9,213 nt of DNA from Euryarchaeota archaeon UBA501 (lineage in GTDB: Archaea > Thermoplasmatota > Poseidoniia > Poseidoniales > Thalassarchaeaceae), in assembly GCA_002505685.1 (NCBI GenBank), contig DAVT01000129.1:443-9655 (forward strand). Reading direction: 5' to 3'. The notes beneath the pieces are model-generated. The model saw nothing but the letters and a program-made list of their open reading frames with translations, had not been told where the DNA came from and ran no database searches. Below, piece by piece: positions 1-6,500 of the stretch. The position numbers and the translations under genes were made by a program. Each line of letters opens with the position of its first letter. Position 1 is the first letter of the stretch.

Positions 1-3
1 ACA

Positions 4-1767
4 TTATTCCACATCCTCTAACAATGTCATCAAACCCTTTCCTTGGCGACCAATACCCCCATCTGTGACATGTAGGGAACGGAATAAACGCAAACCCAAG
101 GAGATTTCAGGTTGACCCTTGAACATTCCAGACAATTGGGGAAAATCATTGGCATACTGTAGCGCATGCCCATGCAATTCACTTAACAAATTATCAATCA
201 TAGTCGGTGATGTCGCACGGCCGGCAGGTAATTTCGGGCGATAGACAATTTCCTTGGGTAAACGTGTCAAATCAGCAGCGGCCCTCAAAGCGACCTTTTC
301 CGTATGTACCGCAAGTTTCCATTCCATTGGAATGGAGGTGGAAGAATCCACATGAGATTGACCAAGGAAGGGGACCCTAACCTCGAGTCCATGTGCCATA
401 CTGTGCCTGTCGACCAATCGCAATTGGAAATTTGTTAGTTGACCATGATTCATCTCGTAGTCAAGTGCTGTTTTCAAATTGGAGAATGCTACACTTGGGT
501 CGTGGTTACCTCGCCAACCCGATGTACAAATTTCTCCTTCCTGCAATCGATTCGCGAATGGATGTTCACAGGCATTTAGTCGTGAATTCACAATATTCCT
601 GTGGCTTTCAAGGTCCCTGTATCTAGGATATCCCGCATGCAACTCGTCTGCACCTTGTCCACACAAACCAACCTTAACCGATTTCGCCATTGTTGAGAAG
701 AGCGGTTGGAAAAACAATACAGTGATGTCCAAATCCTCCCCGTGCCATGACAAATTTGGCAATGATTTGTCGAATGCGTTGTCTTCTAGAATGTGTTGGT
801 GGTGTTCCAAGTCCAAAGATTGGCAAACCATTTCTGCAGCCATCCAATCCGGATTGTCTTCTGACTCTGCGACGGTCCAGCATGCAGGTAAGGGGTAACC
901 TGTTCGTCGTGAGGCTTCGTGAGAAATGGCAGCAACCATGGCCGAATCTAGACCTCCACTAAGGACAATCCCAAGCGGAACGTCTGACATCAAGCGATCG
1001 GCAACTGAACGCGTAAGGGACTCAAGCAAGGCTGGAGCGTTTCGATCTTGATTCCAAGATTGCTGAGGTGTGGACATGTACGGTTCAACCCACCGAGAGC
1101 GATGTTGCAATTTTGCACCATTTTCGGAGAGAACCCAAGATTCAATCGTCCCGGGCTCCACTGAATAGACGTTCTCAAACAGTGTGGTTTCATCCAAGGG
1201 ATATTCGAATGCAATCCGGGCGACCAATGCGTTCATATCGATTGCAGAATGGTATTGTGAATATGCCCGAAGTGATTTTACTTCTGAACCAAATAGCAGA
1301 TTGCCATCAGAGGTTTGTGTTTTTACCAAGGGTTTGACACCCAATCGGTCACGACAGAGAATGAGTACATTACGTGATGAATCCCAAAGTGCAAATGACC
1401 AGATGCCGTCCAAACGTTGGACCCAAGAGACTTCATCCTTGCGAGCAGCATAAGCAGCTAGAATCGACTCCCCATCACCCTGTGTTCGAAATGCGAAACC
1501 TCGCTCTTCATCTCGAATACGCTTGTGATTGTATATCTCTCCGTTCATCACCAGAACGCACCCATTGTCAGAGTACAGTGGTTGCGTGGAACCGGCCACA
1601 TCGACAATTGAAAGTCGGGTATGGCCAAGGCCAATGCCACCATTATTGCATGTATCGGACCATGATTGAATCCCATCTGGACCCCGGTGATTCAACATTG
1701 ATGCCATAGTATGTGCCAGAGAAGCATCGTCCCCATTGGGGCCGAAGATACCCGCAATACCGCACAT
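4..1767 (-). CDS. asnB: Glutamine-hydrolysing asparagine synthetase (AsnB)
   Basis: Cytosolic enzyme that makes asparagine from aspartate, ATP and glutamine-derived ammonia. The N-terminal class II glutaminase domain begins MCGIAGIFG, so Cys2 becomes the catalytic N-terminal nucleophile. Other visible glutaminase motifs are HRGPDG (27-32), HTRLSIVD (49-56), NGEIYN (75-80) and GDGE (97-100). The synthetase domain has the ATP-pyrophosphatase loop SGGLDS at about 270-275, followed by GQGADELHAGYPRYR and GLEVRVPFLG. At 587 residues it is slightly longer than typical AsnB (about 550) and complete. I chose the ATG at 1767: an in-frame TTG two codons upstream would add residues before Cys2 and block its exposure. 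No good Shine-Dalgarno is visible upstream. It is the last gene of the minus-strand series, 51 bp after a small membrane peptide. A TATA-like CTATACG about 60 nt upstream could give it its own promoter. Family assignment is firm. Confidence 0.95.
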   Translation of the reverse strand: MCGIAGIFGPNGDDASLAHTMASMLNHRGPDGIQSWSDTCNNGGIGLGHTRLSIVDVAGSTQPLYSDNGCVLVMNGEIYNHKRIRDEERGFAFRTQGDGESILAAYAARKDEVSWVQRLDGIWSFALWDSSRNVLILCRDRLGVKPLVKTQTSDGNLLFGSEVKSLRAYSQYHSAIDMNALVARIAFEYPLDETTLFENVYSVEPGTIESWVLSENGAKLQHRSRWVEPYMSTPQQSWNQDRNAPALLESLTRSVADRLMSDVPLGIVLSGGLDSAMVAAISHEASRRTGYPLPACWTVAESEDNPDWMAAEMVCQSLDLEHHQHILEDNAFDKSLPNLSWHGEDLDITVLFFQPLFSTMAKSVKVGLCGQGADELHAGYPRYRDLESHRNIVNSRLNACEHPFANRLQEGEICTSGWRGNHDPSVAFSNLKTALDYEMNHGQLTNFQLRLVDRHSMAHGLEVRVPFLGQSHVDSSTSIPMEWKLAVHTEKVALRAAADLTRLPKEIVYRPKLPAGRATSPTMIDNLLSELHGHALQYANDFPQLSGMFKGQPEISLGLRLFRSLHVTDGGIGRQGKGLMTLLEDVE

Positions 1768-1818
1768 GGCCAACGGCCAACGTCAACGCATTTCAAGGCG
1801 CGGTATGGCACTCTAGAA

Positions 1819-1932
1819 TTACGTATAGAGGACCATAGTAACAGCTAGTGCCACCATCGAAAAGAGGTACGCGAAAATGTAGAGCCCTTGACCTGGAGCA
1901 TCATCGGACAGAGGTTCTGCTTCTTCGGACAT
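1819..1932 (-). CDS. Small single-span membrane protein, 37 aa, unrecognised
   Basis: The open frame starts at an ATG (1932) and ends with TAA (1819-1821). It encodes a 37-residue peptide with an acidic, Pro/Gly-containing head (MSEEAEPLSDDAPGQG, residues 1-16). One hydrophobic helix follows at about 17-36, including LYIFAYLFSMVALAVTM. This layout is typical of a tail-anchored or single-span small membrane protein with the acidic end in the cytosol. A GGTGG motif lies 7 nt before the ATG as a possible ribosome site, and a TTTACA TATA-like element lies about 31 nt upstream. The gene fills the otherwise empty gap between the dolichol kinase-like gene and asnB, 51 bp from each and on the same strand. 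I recognise no family. The coding call rests on composition, position and the hydrophobic segment. It could be a partner of the upstream membrane enzyme, but that is a guess. Confidence 0.6.
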   Translation of the reverse strand: MSEEAEPLSDDAPGQGLYIFAYLFSMVALAVTMVLYT

Positions 1933-1983
1933 GGTTTGGCCACCGGAATTCGCTTTGTAAACGTAGCGCGCGAAAGAAGTGGA

Positions 1984-2625
1984 TTACAGGAATGGTGCGA
2001 GCAAGATGACCGTCGCCAATGGAATCAGAACCATTGTCGCGTTGTCATCAATCCACTTCAATTTCGGCCATTCGGCCGCTGTGGTAAGCGGCGCCATCAA
2101 AATTGCAAGCCAATACGGAGTGCCCAAGAAATAGGAACTAGCAAGCCAAGTGATACCGCAGACAATGGTACCAATGGCAAATACGGTACGACTATCATAG
2201 CCAAATCGGCGAGCCTCACCAATGGCTGGGTCACCAAAGGTCAATGACAGAATGATTGGGATGGTCAACCAACCAGCGTGATTTGCATCGGTACCTTCCC
2301 ATTTTGAAAGTGCGACAAAAGTCAAGGAAATCGAAAGCGCGCCCCAAGCAACTGCGCTTATCTGGTGTTTCTCATATTCACGTTGCCCGAAAATCAGAAT
2401 TCCAAAGCGGATACGAATGCCCTCAAGGATTAGCAGTGTGATTCCAAATGCTGCAGCGAATTGTACGGGCTCCAAAGATGTGAATTCTCCAATTTGTTCA
2501 CCGAATTCATAGTATAACCAAGGGATGAGTGCCATACCAATGTGAAAACCACGACGGAAAAAATGGCCGCTTTTTCCACCTACACTGCGTTTTACGTGAT
2601 CAGAGTCATATTCGAAATCCGACAT
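1984..2625 (-). CDS. Dolichol/phytol kinase-like membrane protein (CTP-dependent lipid kinase family)
   Basis: A 213-residue polytopic membrane protein with about six hydrophobic segments. It resembles the dolichol kinase / phytol kinase / DGK1 family, whose members phosphorylate polyprenols or other lipid alcohols using CTP. Recognisable family-like signatures are FRRGFHIG at 23-30 (compare the RR-hH start of the family), the loop GDPAIGEARRFG at 131-142, and AEW followed by DDN at about 184-195 before the last helix. In an archaeon a likely role is making or recycling dolichyl phosphate for protein glycosylation, or salvaging isoprenoid alcohols for membrane lipids. Substrate cannot be told from sequence. 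The ATG at 2625 is supported by GAGGT about 8 nt upstream, which overlaps the TGA of meaB, so the two genes look translationally coupled. No metabolic link with MeaB is obvious. An alternative is a related CDP-lipid enzyme. Confidence 0.72.
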   Translation of the reverse strand: MSDFEYDSDHVKRSVGGKSGHFFRRGFHIGMALIPWLYYEFGEQIGEFTSLEPVQFAAAFGITLLILEGIRIRFGILIFGQREYEKHQISAVAWGALSISLTFVALSKWEGTDANHAGWLTIPIILSLTFGDPAIGEARRFGYDSRTVFAIGTIVCGITWLASSYFLGTPYWLAILMAPLTTAAEWPKLKWIDDNATMVLIPLATVILLAPFL

Positions 2626-2635
2626 AAAAAATACC

Positions 2636-3454
2636 TCACTTCAGAAGGTCAATCGCTTCCTCGATTGTGTATCGACCATCACAGAGGCCCTTGAGTGCAT
2701 CGGAAAAATTTGGATGTGATAATAGCAATTCCTGATGTGCTGCCAATAGCCGTTCTCTGGCACGAGCGATAGCAGGCCCTCTTGCCGCAGTTAAATCCTC
2801 AATCGTGGAAAGCAACTCAGAAACCCCTTCACCGGTTTCAGCTGAGCAAAGAACCACTGGTGCTGCATCACCCTCTGAAAAGTTGAGAGACAACTGTATC
2901 TCATCGGCAACACGCTCTGCACCCTCCAAATCGCACTTATTCACGGCCACGATGTCAGCCAATTCAAGAATACCCGCTTTTTCTGCCTGTATTACATCTC
3001 CTCGCGCGGGACCCTCCACCAACAATATCCGATCTGCGACTGCAACGATTCTAATCTCAGATTGCCCGGCACCTACGGTTTCAATGATGATTTTCGTCCA
3101 CCCTTGCTCTACCAGCAAATCGACCATTTTGTCCAAGCGGGATGGTAAGCCTCCTGGCAGATTTCTTGTTGCTATAGAACGGAAGAATACGTCCTCACCG
3201 AAATCAACAGAACTCATTCTCATCCGATCCCCAAGAAGAGCACCACCGGATACAGGAGATGATGGGTCAATGGCCAAAATTGCAACTTTTTCGCCGCTTT
3301 CTAACCACTTTTGGACAATGTGGTCTACAAGGCAGGATTTCCCAACACCCGGTGCACCTGTGACTCCGAGGACGCACCATGGTTCTCTGGCACGTTCAGG
3401 TGCAGATATGGATTCTGTATCTGATAATGCCCGCGCTAACTCGCGGCGATTCAT
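2636..3454 (-). CDS. meaB: MeaB-type GTPase, chaperone of methylmalonyl-CoA mutase
   Basis: G3E-family P-loop GTPase of the MeaB/ArgK/MMAA type. These proteins gate loading of adenosylcobalamin into methylmalonyl-CoA mutase and protect or rescue the enzyme. Visible motifs are the Walker A loop GAPGVGKS (33-40), DPSSPVSGGALLGDRMRM (63-80), ETVGAGQSE (125-133, where most relatives read GVGQSE) and the guanine-specificity motif NKCD (172-175). At 272 residues it is shorter than well-studied MeaB proteins (roughly 310-330); both the N-terminal helical part and the C-terminal dimerisation arm look reduced. I chose the ATG at 3454 because GGAGGTG lies 5 nt before it. A GTG at 3460 is in frame but would overlap that ribosome site. 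It begins 2 nt after the stop of mcmA2, its expected partner, and is coupled to the next gene downstream. Confidence 0.93.
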   Translation of the reverse strand: MNRRELARALSDTESISAPERAREPWCVLGVTGAPGVGKSCLVDHIVQKWLESGEKVAILAIDPSSPVSGGALLGDRMRMSSVDFGEDVFFRSIATRNLPGGLPSRLDKMVDLLVEQGWTKIIIETVGAGQSEIRIVAVADRILLVEGPARGDVIQAEKAGILELADIVAVNKCDLEGAERVADEIQLSLNFSEGDAAPVVLCSAETGEGVSELLSTIEDLTAARGPAIARARERLLAAHQELLLSHPNFSDALKGLCDGRYTIEEAIDLLK

Positions 3455-3456
3455 CC

Positions 3457-3849
3457 TCACACCTCCAAACCTTCGAGGAATTCAATCATCTCACTTGAAG
3501 TGGTACCGGGCCCAAATATCGCTGATACACCGGCTTCATACAATGCAGGTCGATCGCGTTCGGGAATGATGCCTCCTCCGAACACAACAATGTCACCCAA
3601 TCCCGCTTCCCGAAGCAATTCACAGACTTTAGGGAAAAGAAAACCATGCGCGCCTGACAAGGAGGATAGGCCGATTACTTGTGCATCTTCATCCATGGCG
3701 ATTCGGACAATTTGCTCTGGGGTACGGCGCAGGCCCGTGTAAATCACCTCATGTCCGGCGTCCCTGAGAGCCCGAGCAACCACCTTGGCCCCCCGGTCAT
3801 GCCCGTCTAGACCGGGTTTTGCAATCACGATGCGTAACGGGGTGGGCAT
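3457..3849 (-). CDS. mcmA2: Methylmalonyl-CoA mutase small subunit (B12-binding domain)
   Basis: A 130-residue stand-alone cobalamin-binding subunit of methylmalonyl-CoA mutase, which interconverts (R)-methylmalonyl-CoA and succinyl-CoA. The Rossmann-like B12 domain shows the base-off DxHxxG motif as DGHDRG (15-20), with His17 as the expected lower cobalt ligand. Downstream are the SLSGAH and GGGIIP loops that hold the nucleotide tail. Archaea commonly encode this domain apart from the catalytic barrel subunit, which is not in this window. The frame is open back to a TTG at 3894, but the ATG at 3849 puts the family-typical start (PLRIVIAKPGLDGHDRG) at the N-terminus, so I chose it. No clear Shine-Dalgarno precedes it, which suits a short-leader first gene of an operon. 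meaB follows 2 nt after its TGA. The divergent neighbour is propionyl-CoA carboxylase, the preceding pathway step. Confidence 0.93.
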   Translation of the reverse strand: MPTPLRIVIAKPGLDGHDRGAKVVARALRDAGHEVIYTGLRRTPEQIVRIAMDEDAQVIGLSSLSGAHGFLFPKVCELLREAGLGDIVVFGGGIIPERDRPALYEAGVSAIFGPGTTSSEMIEFLEGLEV

Positions 3850-3897
3850 GGAACGTCGAGCCGGGATGTCGACTTGAACCCCACGGATGCACAAAAG

Positions 3898-3914
3898 AGC
3901 CCCCAGAGGGGGCT
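3898..3914. repeat. Perfect 7-bp inverted repeat with 3-nt centre between divergent propionate operons
   Basis: The sequence AGCCCCC-AGA-GGGGGCT is a perfect inverted repeat of 17 bp. It lies in the 106-bp spacer between the divergent starts of mcmA2 (3849) and the carboxylase beta subunit (3956). No gene ends here, so a terminator role is unlikely. The position suits a shared operator bound by a dimeric regulator of both operons, or a hairpin in either 5' leader. It lies about 48 nt from the mcmA2 start and 42 nt from the carboxylase start. Function is inferred from position only. Confidence 0.5.
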
Positions 3915-3955
3915 ATCTTCATGGGCGGGATGTGACAACGAGGGTGCCGAGGGGC

Positions 3956-5509
3956 ATGGAAGCAGCAGATGAACGGCTGGAAGAATTGCGCCGCCGTAAG
4001 GCTCAATCAGAAGCTGGTGGAGGCTCCCAGCGTATCGATGCGCAACACAACCGGGGCAAATTGACCGCTAGAGAGCGCCTCGAATTGCTGCTTGATGACG
4101 GCTCATTTCAGGAAGTGGATGCATTGGTCGAGCACAGGTGCACGGACTTTGGGATGGAAGGCAATATCATCCCCGGTGATGGTGTCGTTTGTGGACATGG
4201 GACTATCGATGGTAAACCAGTCCATTGTTTCGCTCAAGATTTCACCGTGTACGGAGGTAGTTTGGGTGAAATGCATGGGCTCAAAATTTGCAAAATTCTC
4301 GATATGGCAATTAAATCAGGAACTCCAGTAATCGGCTTGAATGATTCTGGTGGAGCCAGAATACAGGAAGGTGTAGCCAGTCTTGGCTCATATGCTGAGA
4401 TTTTCTTCCGCAATGTCAGAGCCAGTGGAGTCATCCCCCAAATTAGTGTAATTATGGGACCTTGTGCAGGTGGTGCTGTTTACAGCCCTGCCATCACAGA
4501 TTTTGTCATCATGGTGGATCAAACCTCACACATGTTCATCACAGGGCCCGAGGTAATCAAGACGGTTACCAATGAGGAAGTATCCTTCGAGGATTTGGGT
4601 GGGGCGATGACTCATGGAAGTAAGTCAGGAGTCACTCACTTCACAGCTTCTTCTGACGAAGATGCATTGGAGCTGACACGCGATTTGATTGGATTGCTAC
4701 CCTCAAACAATCTCTCAGGTGCTCCGCACAAAAGTACAAGAGATTCTGCTGAACGGATGTGCCAATCATTGGATTCTATCATACCTGATGATCCAAACAA
4801 GCCATACGATGTGAATGATGTAATCTCTGAGATTCTTGATTCAGGGGCATTTCTTGAAGTGCAATCAAATTTTGCTGCGAATATCGTCGTAGGTTTTGGT
4901 CGATTGAATGGGACGACTGTCGGGGTTGTCGCCAACCAACCCAAGGTTTTGGCGGGATGCTTGGACATTGATGCGTCAACAAAGGCTGCAAGGTTTGTCC
5001 GGTTTTGTGATGCATTTGGAATCCCATTGCTCACATTGGTTGATGTACCCGGTTTCTTACCTGGTGCAAACCAAGAGTGGGGTGGAATCATTCGGCATGG
5101 TGCCAAATTGCTTTATGCATATTCTGAGGCTACCGTGCCCAAGATGACTGTCATCCTGAGAAAAGCCTACGGGGGCGCGTATGATGTAATGTGCTCCAAG
5201 CACATTCGCGCAGATTACAATGTGGCGTGGCCTACCGCTGAACTCGCCGTAATGGGAGCGGATGGAGCAGTACAAATCATCCACCGGAGAAGGATTGAAG
5301 CCGCCGGTAACCCCGAACAAGAGCGGCAGCGTTTGGTCGATGAATATACCGAACGTTTCGCCAACCCTTACCAAGCCGCAGCAATGGGCTATATCGACGA
5401 TGTCATTGAACCGAGCGATACGCGTAATCGTTTGGTCAAAGTATTGGGAATGTTGCTGGACAAGGAAGAATCAAGACCTGCAAGGAAACATGGGAACATT
5501 CCACTTTGA
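3956..5509 (+). CDS. pccB: Propionyl-CoA carboxylase beta subunit (carboxyltransferase)
   Basis: Carboxyltransferase subunit of a biotin-dependent acyl-CoA carboxylase. It moves the carboxyl group from carboxybiotin to propionyl-CoA, giving methylmalonyl-CoA. The 517-residue length matches the family. Two crotonase-like halves are visible: SGGARIQEG (131-139) with MGPCAGGAVYSPA (167-179) in the first, and DVPGFLPG (363-370) with RKAYGGAYDVM (402-412) in the second. The Asp in GGAYDVM (about residue 410) corresponds to the position that favours propionyl-CoA in characterised enzymes, where acetyl-CoA-preferring relatives have Ile. The C-terminus RKHGNIPL is typical. The ATG at 3956 fits the family start (DERLEELRRRK) and has GAGGGTG 9 nt upstream; the frame is open to 3887 but that extension is not family-like. 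It heads an operon with a PccX-like protein and the biotin carrier. The biotin carboxylase is missing here. Confidence 0.95.
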   Translation: MEAADERLEELRRRKAQSEAGGGSQRIDAQHNRGKLTARERLELLLDDGSFQEVDALVEHRCTDFGMEGNIIPGDGVVCGHGTIDGKPVHCFAQDFTVYGGSLGEMHGLKICKILDMAIKSGTPVIGLNDSGGARIQEGVASLGSYAEIFFRNVRASGVIPQISVIMGPCAGGAVYSPAITDFVIMVDQTSHMFITGPEVIKTVTNEEVSFEDLGGAMTHGSKSGVTHFTASSDEDALELTRDLIGLLPSNNLSGAPHKSTRDSAERMCQSLDSIIPDDPNKPYDVNDVISEILDSGAFLEVQSNFAANIVVGFGRLNGTTVGVVANQPKVLAGCLDIDASTKAARFVRFCDAFGIPLLTLVDVPGFLPGANQEWGGIIRHGAKLLYAYSEATVPKMTVILRKAYGGAYDVMCSKHIRADYNVAWPTAELAVMGADGAVQIIHRRRIEAAGNPEQERQRLVDEYTERFANPYQAAAMGYIDDVIEPSDTRNRLVKVLGMLLDKEESRPARKHGNIPL

Positions 5510-5513
5510 GGTG
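5508..5513 (+). promoter_or_regulatory. Shine-Dalgarno overlapping the pccB stop
   Basis: GAGGTG overlaps the pccB TGA (5507-5509) and sits 5 nt before the ATG at 5519, in the arrangement TGAGGTGAAAATATG. This sets the start of the PccX-like gene and suggests translational coupling to pccB. Confidence 0.7.
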
Positions 5514-5518
5514 AAAAT

Positions 5519-5794
5519 ATGGACTCAAAATCGTATGCCAAATCCCTCGAAGGAGTTCTCAAAACAGCAAGGGAAACTGAACTTGACCCACCAAAGGATG
5601 TGACTCATTCTGACCGTGATGAATTGCTGCGGGCTGCTGCTTTAGTCGCGGTTATTTCGATGTCGAATGTTACTGATGAACGCAGCCAACAAGGCCGAAA
5701 ATTGGGCCAACCATGGAGTCAGGACCATCGGCGAACTCGCATGGGGCAGACCAATGTCATGGAACACCGTCGGAAGCGATCTACATGGAGGTGA
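5519..5794 (+). CDS. Small acyl-CoA carboxylase epsilon/PccX-like subunit, probably frameshifted
   Basis: As it stands this frame encodes 91 residues. The first 50 or so (acidic, then DRDELLRAAALVAVISMSN) resemble the small epsilon/PccX-type subunits found beside carboxyltransferases in actinobacteria and haloarchaea, which help assemble or activate the holoenzyme. From about residue 50 the composition turns abruptly Arg/Gln-rich and looks non-native. The +1 frame over the same DNA (about 5667-5798) reads NAANKAENWANHGVRTIGE and then LAWGRPMSWNTVGSDLHGG. That carries the W-x3-G...GRP...W-x3-G pattern I associate with the C-terminus of this family. A one-base indel near 5655-5690 would join the two halves, and the repaired frame would run without a stop into the biotin carrier. 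Start and ribosome site are strong; the family call is from weak pattern memory. It is sandwiched between the two core carboxylase genes, which supports a role in that complex. Confidence 0.55.
   Translation: MDSKSYAKSLEGVLKTARETELDPPKDVTHSDRDELLRAAALVAVISMSNVTDERSQQGRKLGQPWSQDHRRTRMGQTNVMEHRRKRSTWR
5787..5793 (+). promoter_or_regulatory. Shine-Dalgarno deciding a GTG start for the biotin carrier
   Basis: GGAGGTG overlaps the TGA of the preceding frame (5792-5794), in the context GGAGGTGAGTATGTG. The core GGAGGT ends 6 nt before the GTG at 5799, which is in frame with the biotin carrier. An ATG at 5798 is out of frame and gives only a seven-residue peptide. Confidence 0.65.
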
Positions 5795-5798
5795 GTAT

Positions 5799-6203
5799 GT
5801 GGGGGAAGTTCGGAAGGTAATCATCGATGGCGAAGAATTTGAGGTCGATGTCGAGGTCGATGGCGATAATTATCGAGCCACAATAGAAGGGCGTACATTC
5901 GAATTTACGATTCCGAACGCAAAGGGAAATGCGCCAAGAAAGCGTGGCGGAGGTGGTGCGAGGAAGAGAAGTGGAACCGTCAGTGCCAGCATGCCCGGTA
6001 AAGTGGTTACTGTAGAAGTCAGTGTGGGAGATTCCGTTGAAGAGGGGAGTACCGTGCTCATTCTAGAAGCGATGAAAATGCAAAATGAAGTCGCAGCGCC
6101 AATTTCAGGAATCGTGAGTGAAATACACTGTGAAGATGGAATGAATGTCGAAGCAAATGTCCCTCTGGTGGTCATCACACCTCCTGTGCAGGACGAGGAT
6201 TGA
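5799..6203 (+). CDS. Biotin carboxyl carrier protein of the acyl-CoA carboxylase
   Basis: Carries the biotin that shuttles the carboxyl group between biotin carboxylase and the beta subunit. From the GTG at 5799 it has 134 residues. A short N-terminal beta region (RKVIIDGEEFEVDVEV, then DGDNYRATIEGRTFEFTI) is followed by a basic, glycine-rich linker (RKRGGGGARKR, about 47-57). The biotinyl domain (about 58-128) contains the biotinylation motif EAMKM with Lys93 as the attachment site. The GTG start is backed by GGAGGTG just upstream. The same frame is open back to 5667 (178 residues from that ATG), and that extension reads like the C-terminus of the PccX-type protein. A fusion or frameshift there is therefore possible. 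Separate carrier proteins occur in archaeal acyl-CoA carboxylases such as the Sulfolobales type. It is the third gene of the pccB operon. Confidence 0.92.
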   Translation: MGEVRKVIIDGEEFEVDVEVDGDNYRATIEGRTFEFTIPNAKGNAPRKRGGGGARKRSGTVSASMPGKVVTVEVSVGDSVEEGSTVLILEAMKMQNEVAAPISGIVSEIHCEDGMNVEANVPLVVITPPVQDED

Positions 6204-6222
6204 AGAAGTAGGAAGTGTAGGC

Positions 6223-6468
6223 ATGTCTGTGAATTCAATGCCGCGTTGCGATTATCCTGGTTGCGATGAAGATGGAACAACCATCTCTCGACTTTCGCCA
6301 GAAGGATATTTGGTCGCTACCGGAAAGAAGGCTTACTCATTCCATGAAGCTTACAGGCGATTCCATTATTGCGCCAAATGCCACTCAGACTTGATGTCGA
6401 ATGTCTGGAATCGTGTGCGCACCCCTGATGACAAAGATGACGATCACGTTGCACCTACTGCCATCTAG
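6223..6468 (+). CDS. Small Cys-rich, probably zinc-binding protein, unrecognised
   Basis: An 81-residue soluble protein of unknown function. Four cysteines are arranged as C9-x4-C14 and C50-x2-C53, with histidines at 48 and 54 beside the second pair. This spacing could form a single zinc site bringing the two ends of the domain together. The middle (about 25-47) is mixed polar and aromatic, and the C-terminus is acidic and Asp-rich (PDDKDDD). The ATG at 6223 has GGAAG about 7 nt upstream; upstream codons in this frame lie inside the biotin carrier gene. It starts 19 nt after the biotin carrier stop on the same strand, so it is probably co-transcribed. I recognise no family. A regulator or an RNA/protein-binding adaptor would fit its size, but nothing specific supports either. 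Confidence 0.72.
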   Translation: MSVNSMPRCDYPGCDEDGTTISRLSPEGYLVATGKKAYSFHEAYRRFHYCAKCHSDLMSNVWNRVRTPDDKDDDHVAPTAI

Positions 6469-6500
6469 GTGATGCTAATATTGATCGTGGAGTTTTTCTG

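Noticed and set aside
1768..1773. TTG start adding Met-Ala before the AsnB Met-Cys
   Set aside because: The glutaminase domain needs the cysteine at the mature N-terminus, so the ATG at 1767 is the sensible start.
1768..1781. Tandem GTTGGCC repeat directly before the asnB ATG (minus strand)
   Set aside because: Two 7-bp copies abut the start codon, but the unit is short, resembles no ribosome site, and could be chance; no further copies were noticed in the window.
2805..3569. 254-codon plus-strand frame opposite meaB
   Set aside because: Ser/Pro/Thr-rich antisense shadow of a conserved GTPase gene, crossing a gene junction, with no recognisable domain.
3850..3894. TTG-started extension of the B12-binding subunit
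   Set aside because: The B12-binding fold begins right after Met at 3849, and the extra 15 residues lie in the promoter region of the divergent pair.
3898..3914. Palindrome read as a transcription terminator
   Set aside because: No gene ends nearby and both flanking genes point away from it; there is no following T-run.
3887..3955. N-terminal extension of the carboxylase beta subunit (MHKRAPRGG...)
   Set aside because: The frame is open by chance through the divergent spacer; the extension is basic, not family-like, and covers the palindrome.
4636..5374. Long minus-strand frames opposite pccB
   Set aside because: They lie wholly inside a well-recognised gene and have no family resemblance or ribosome sites; they are antisense shadows.
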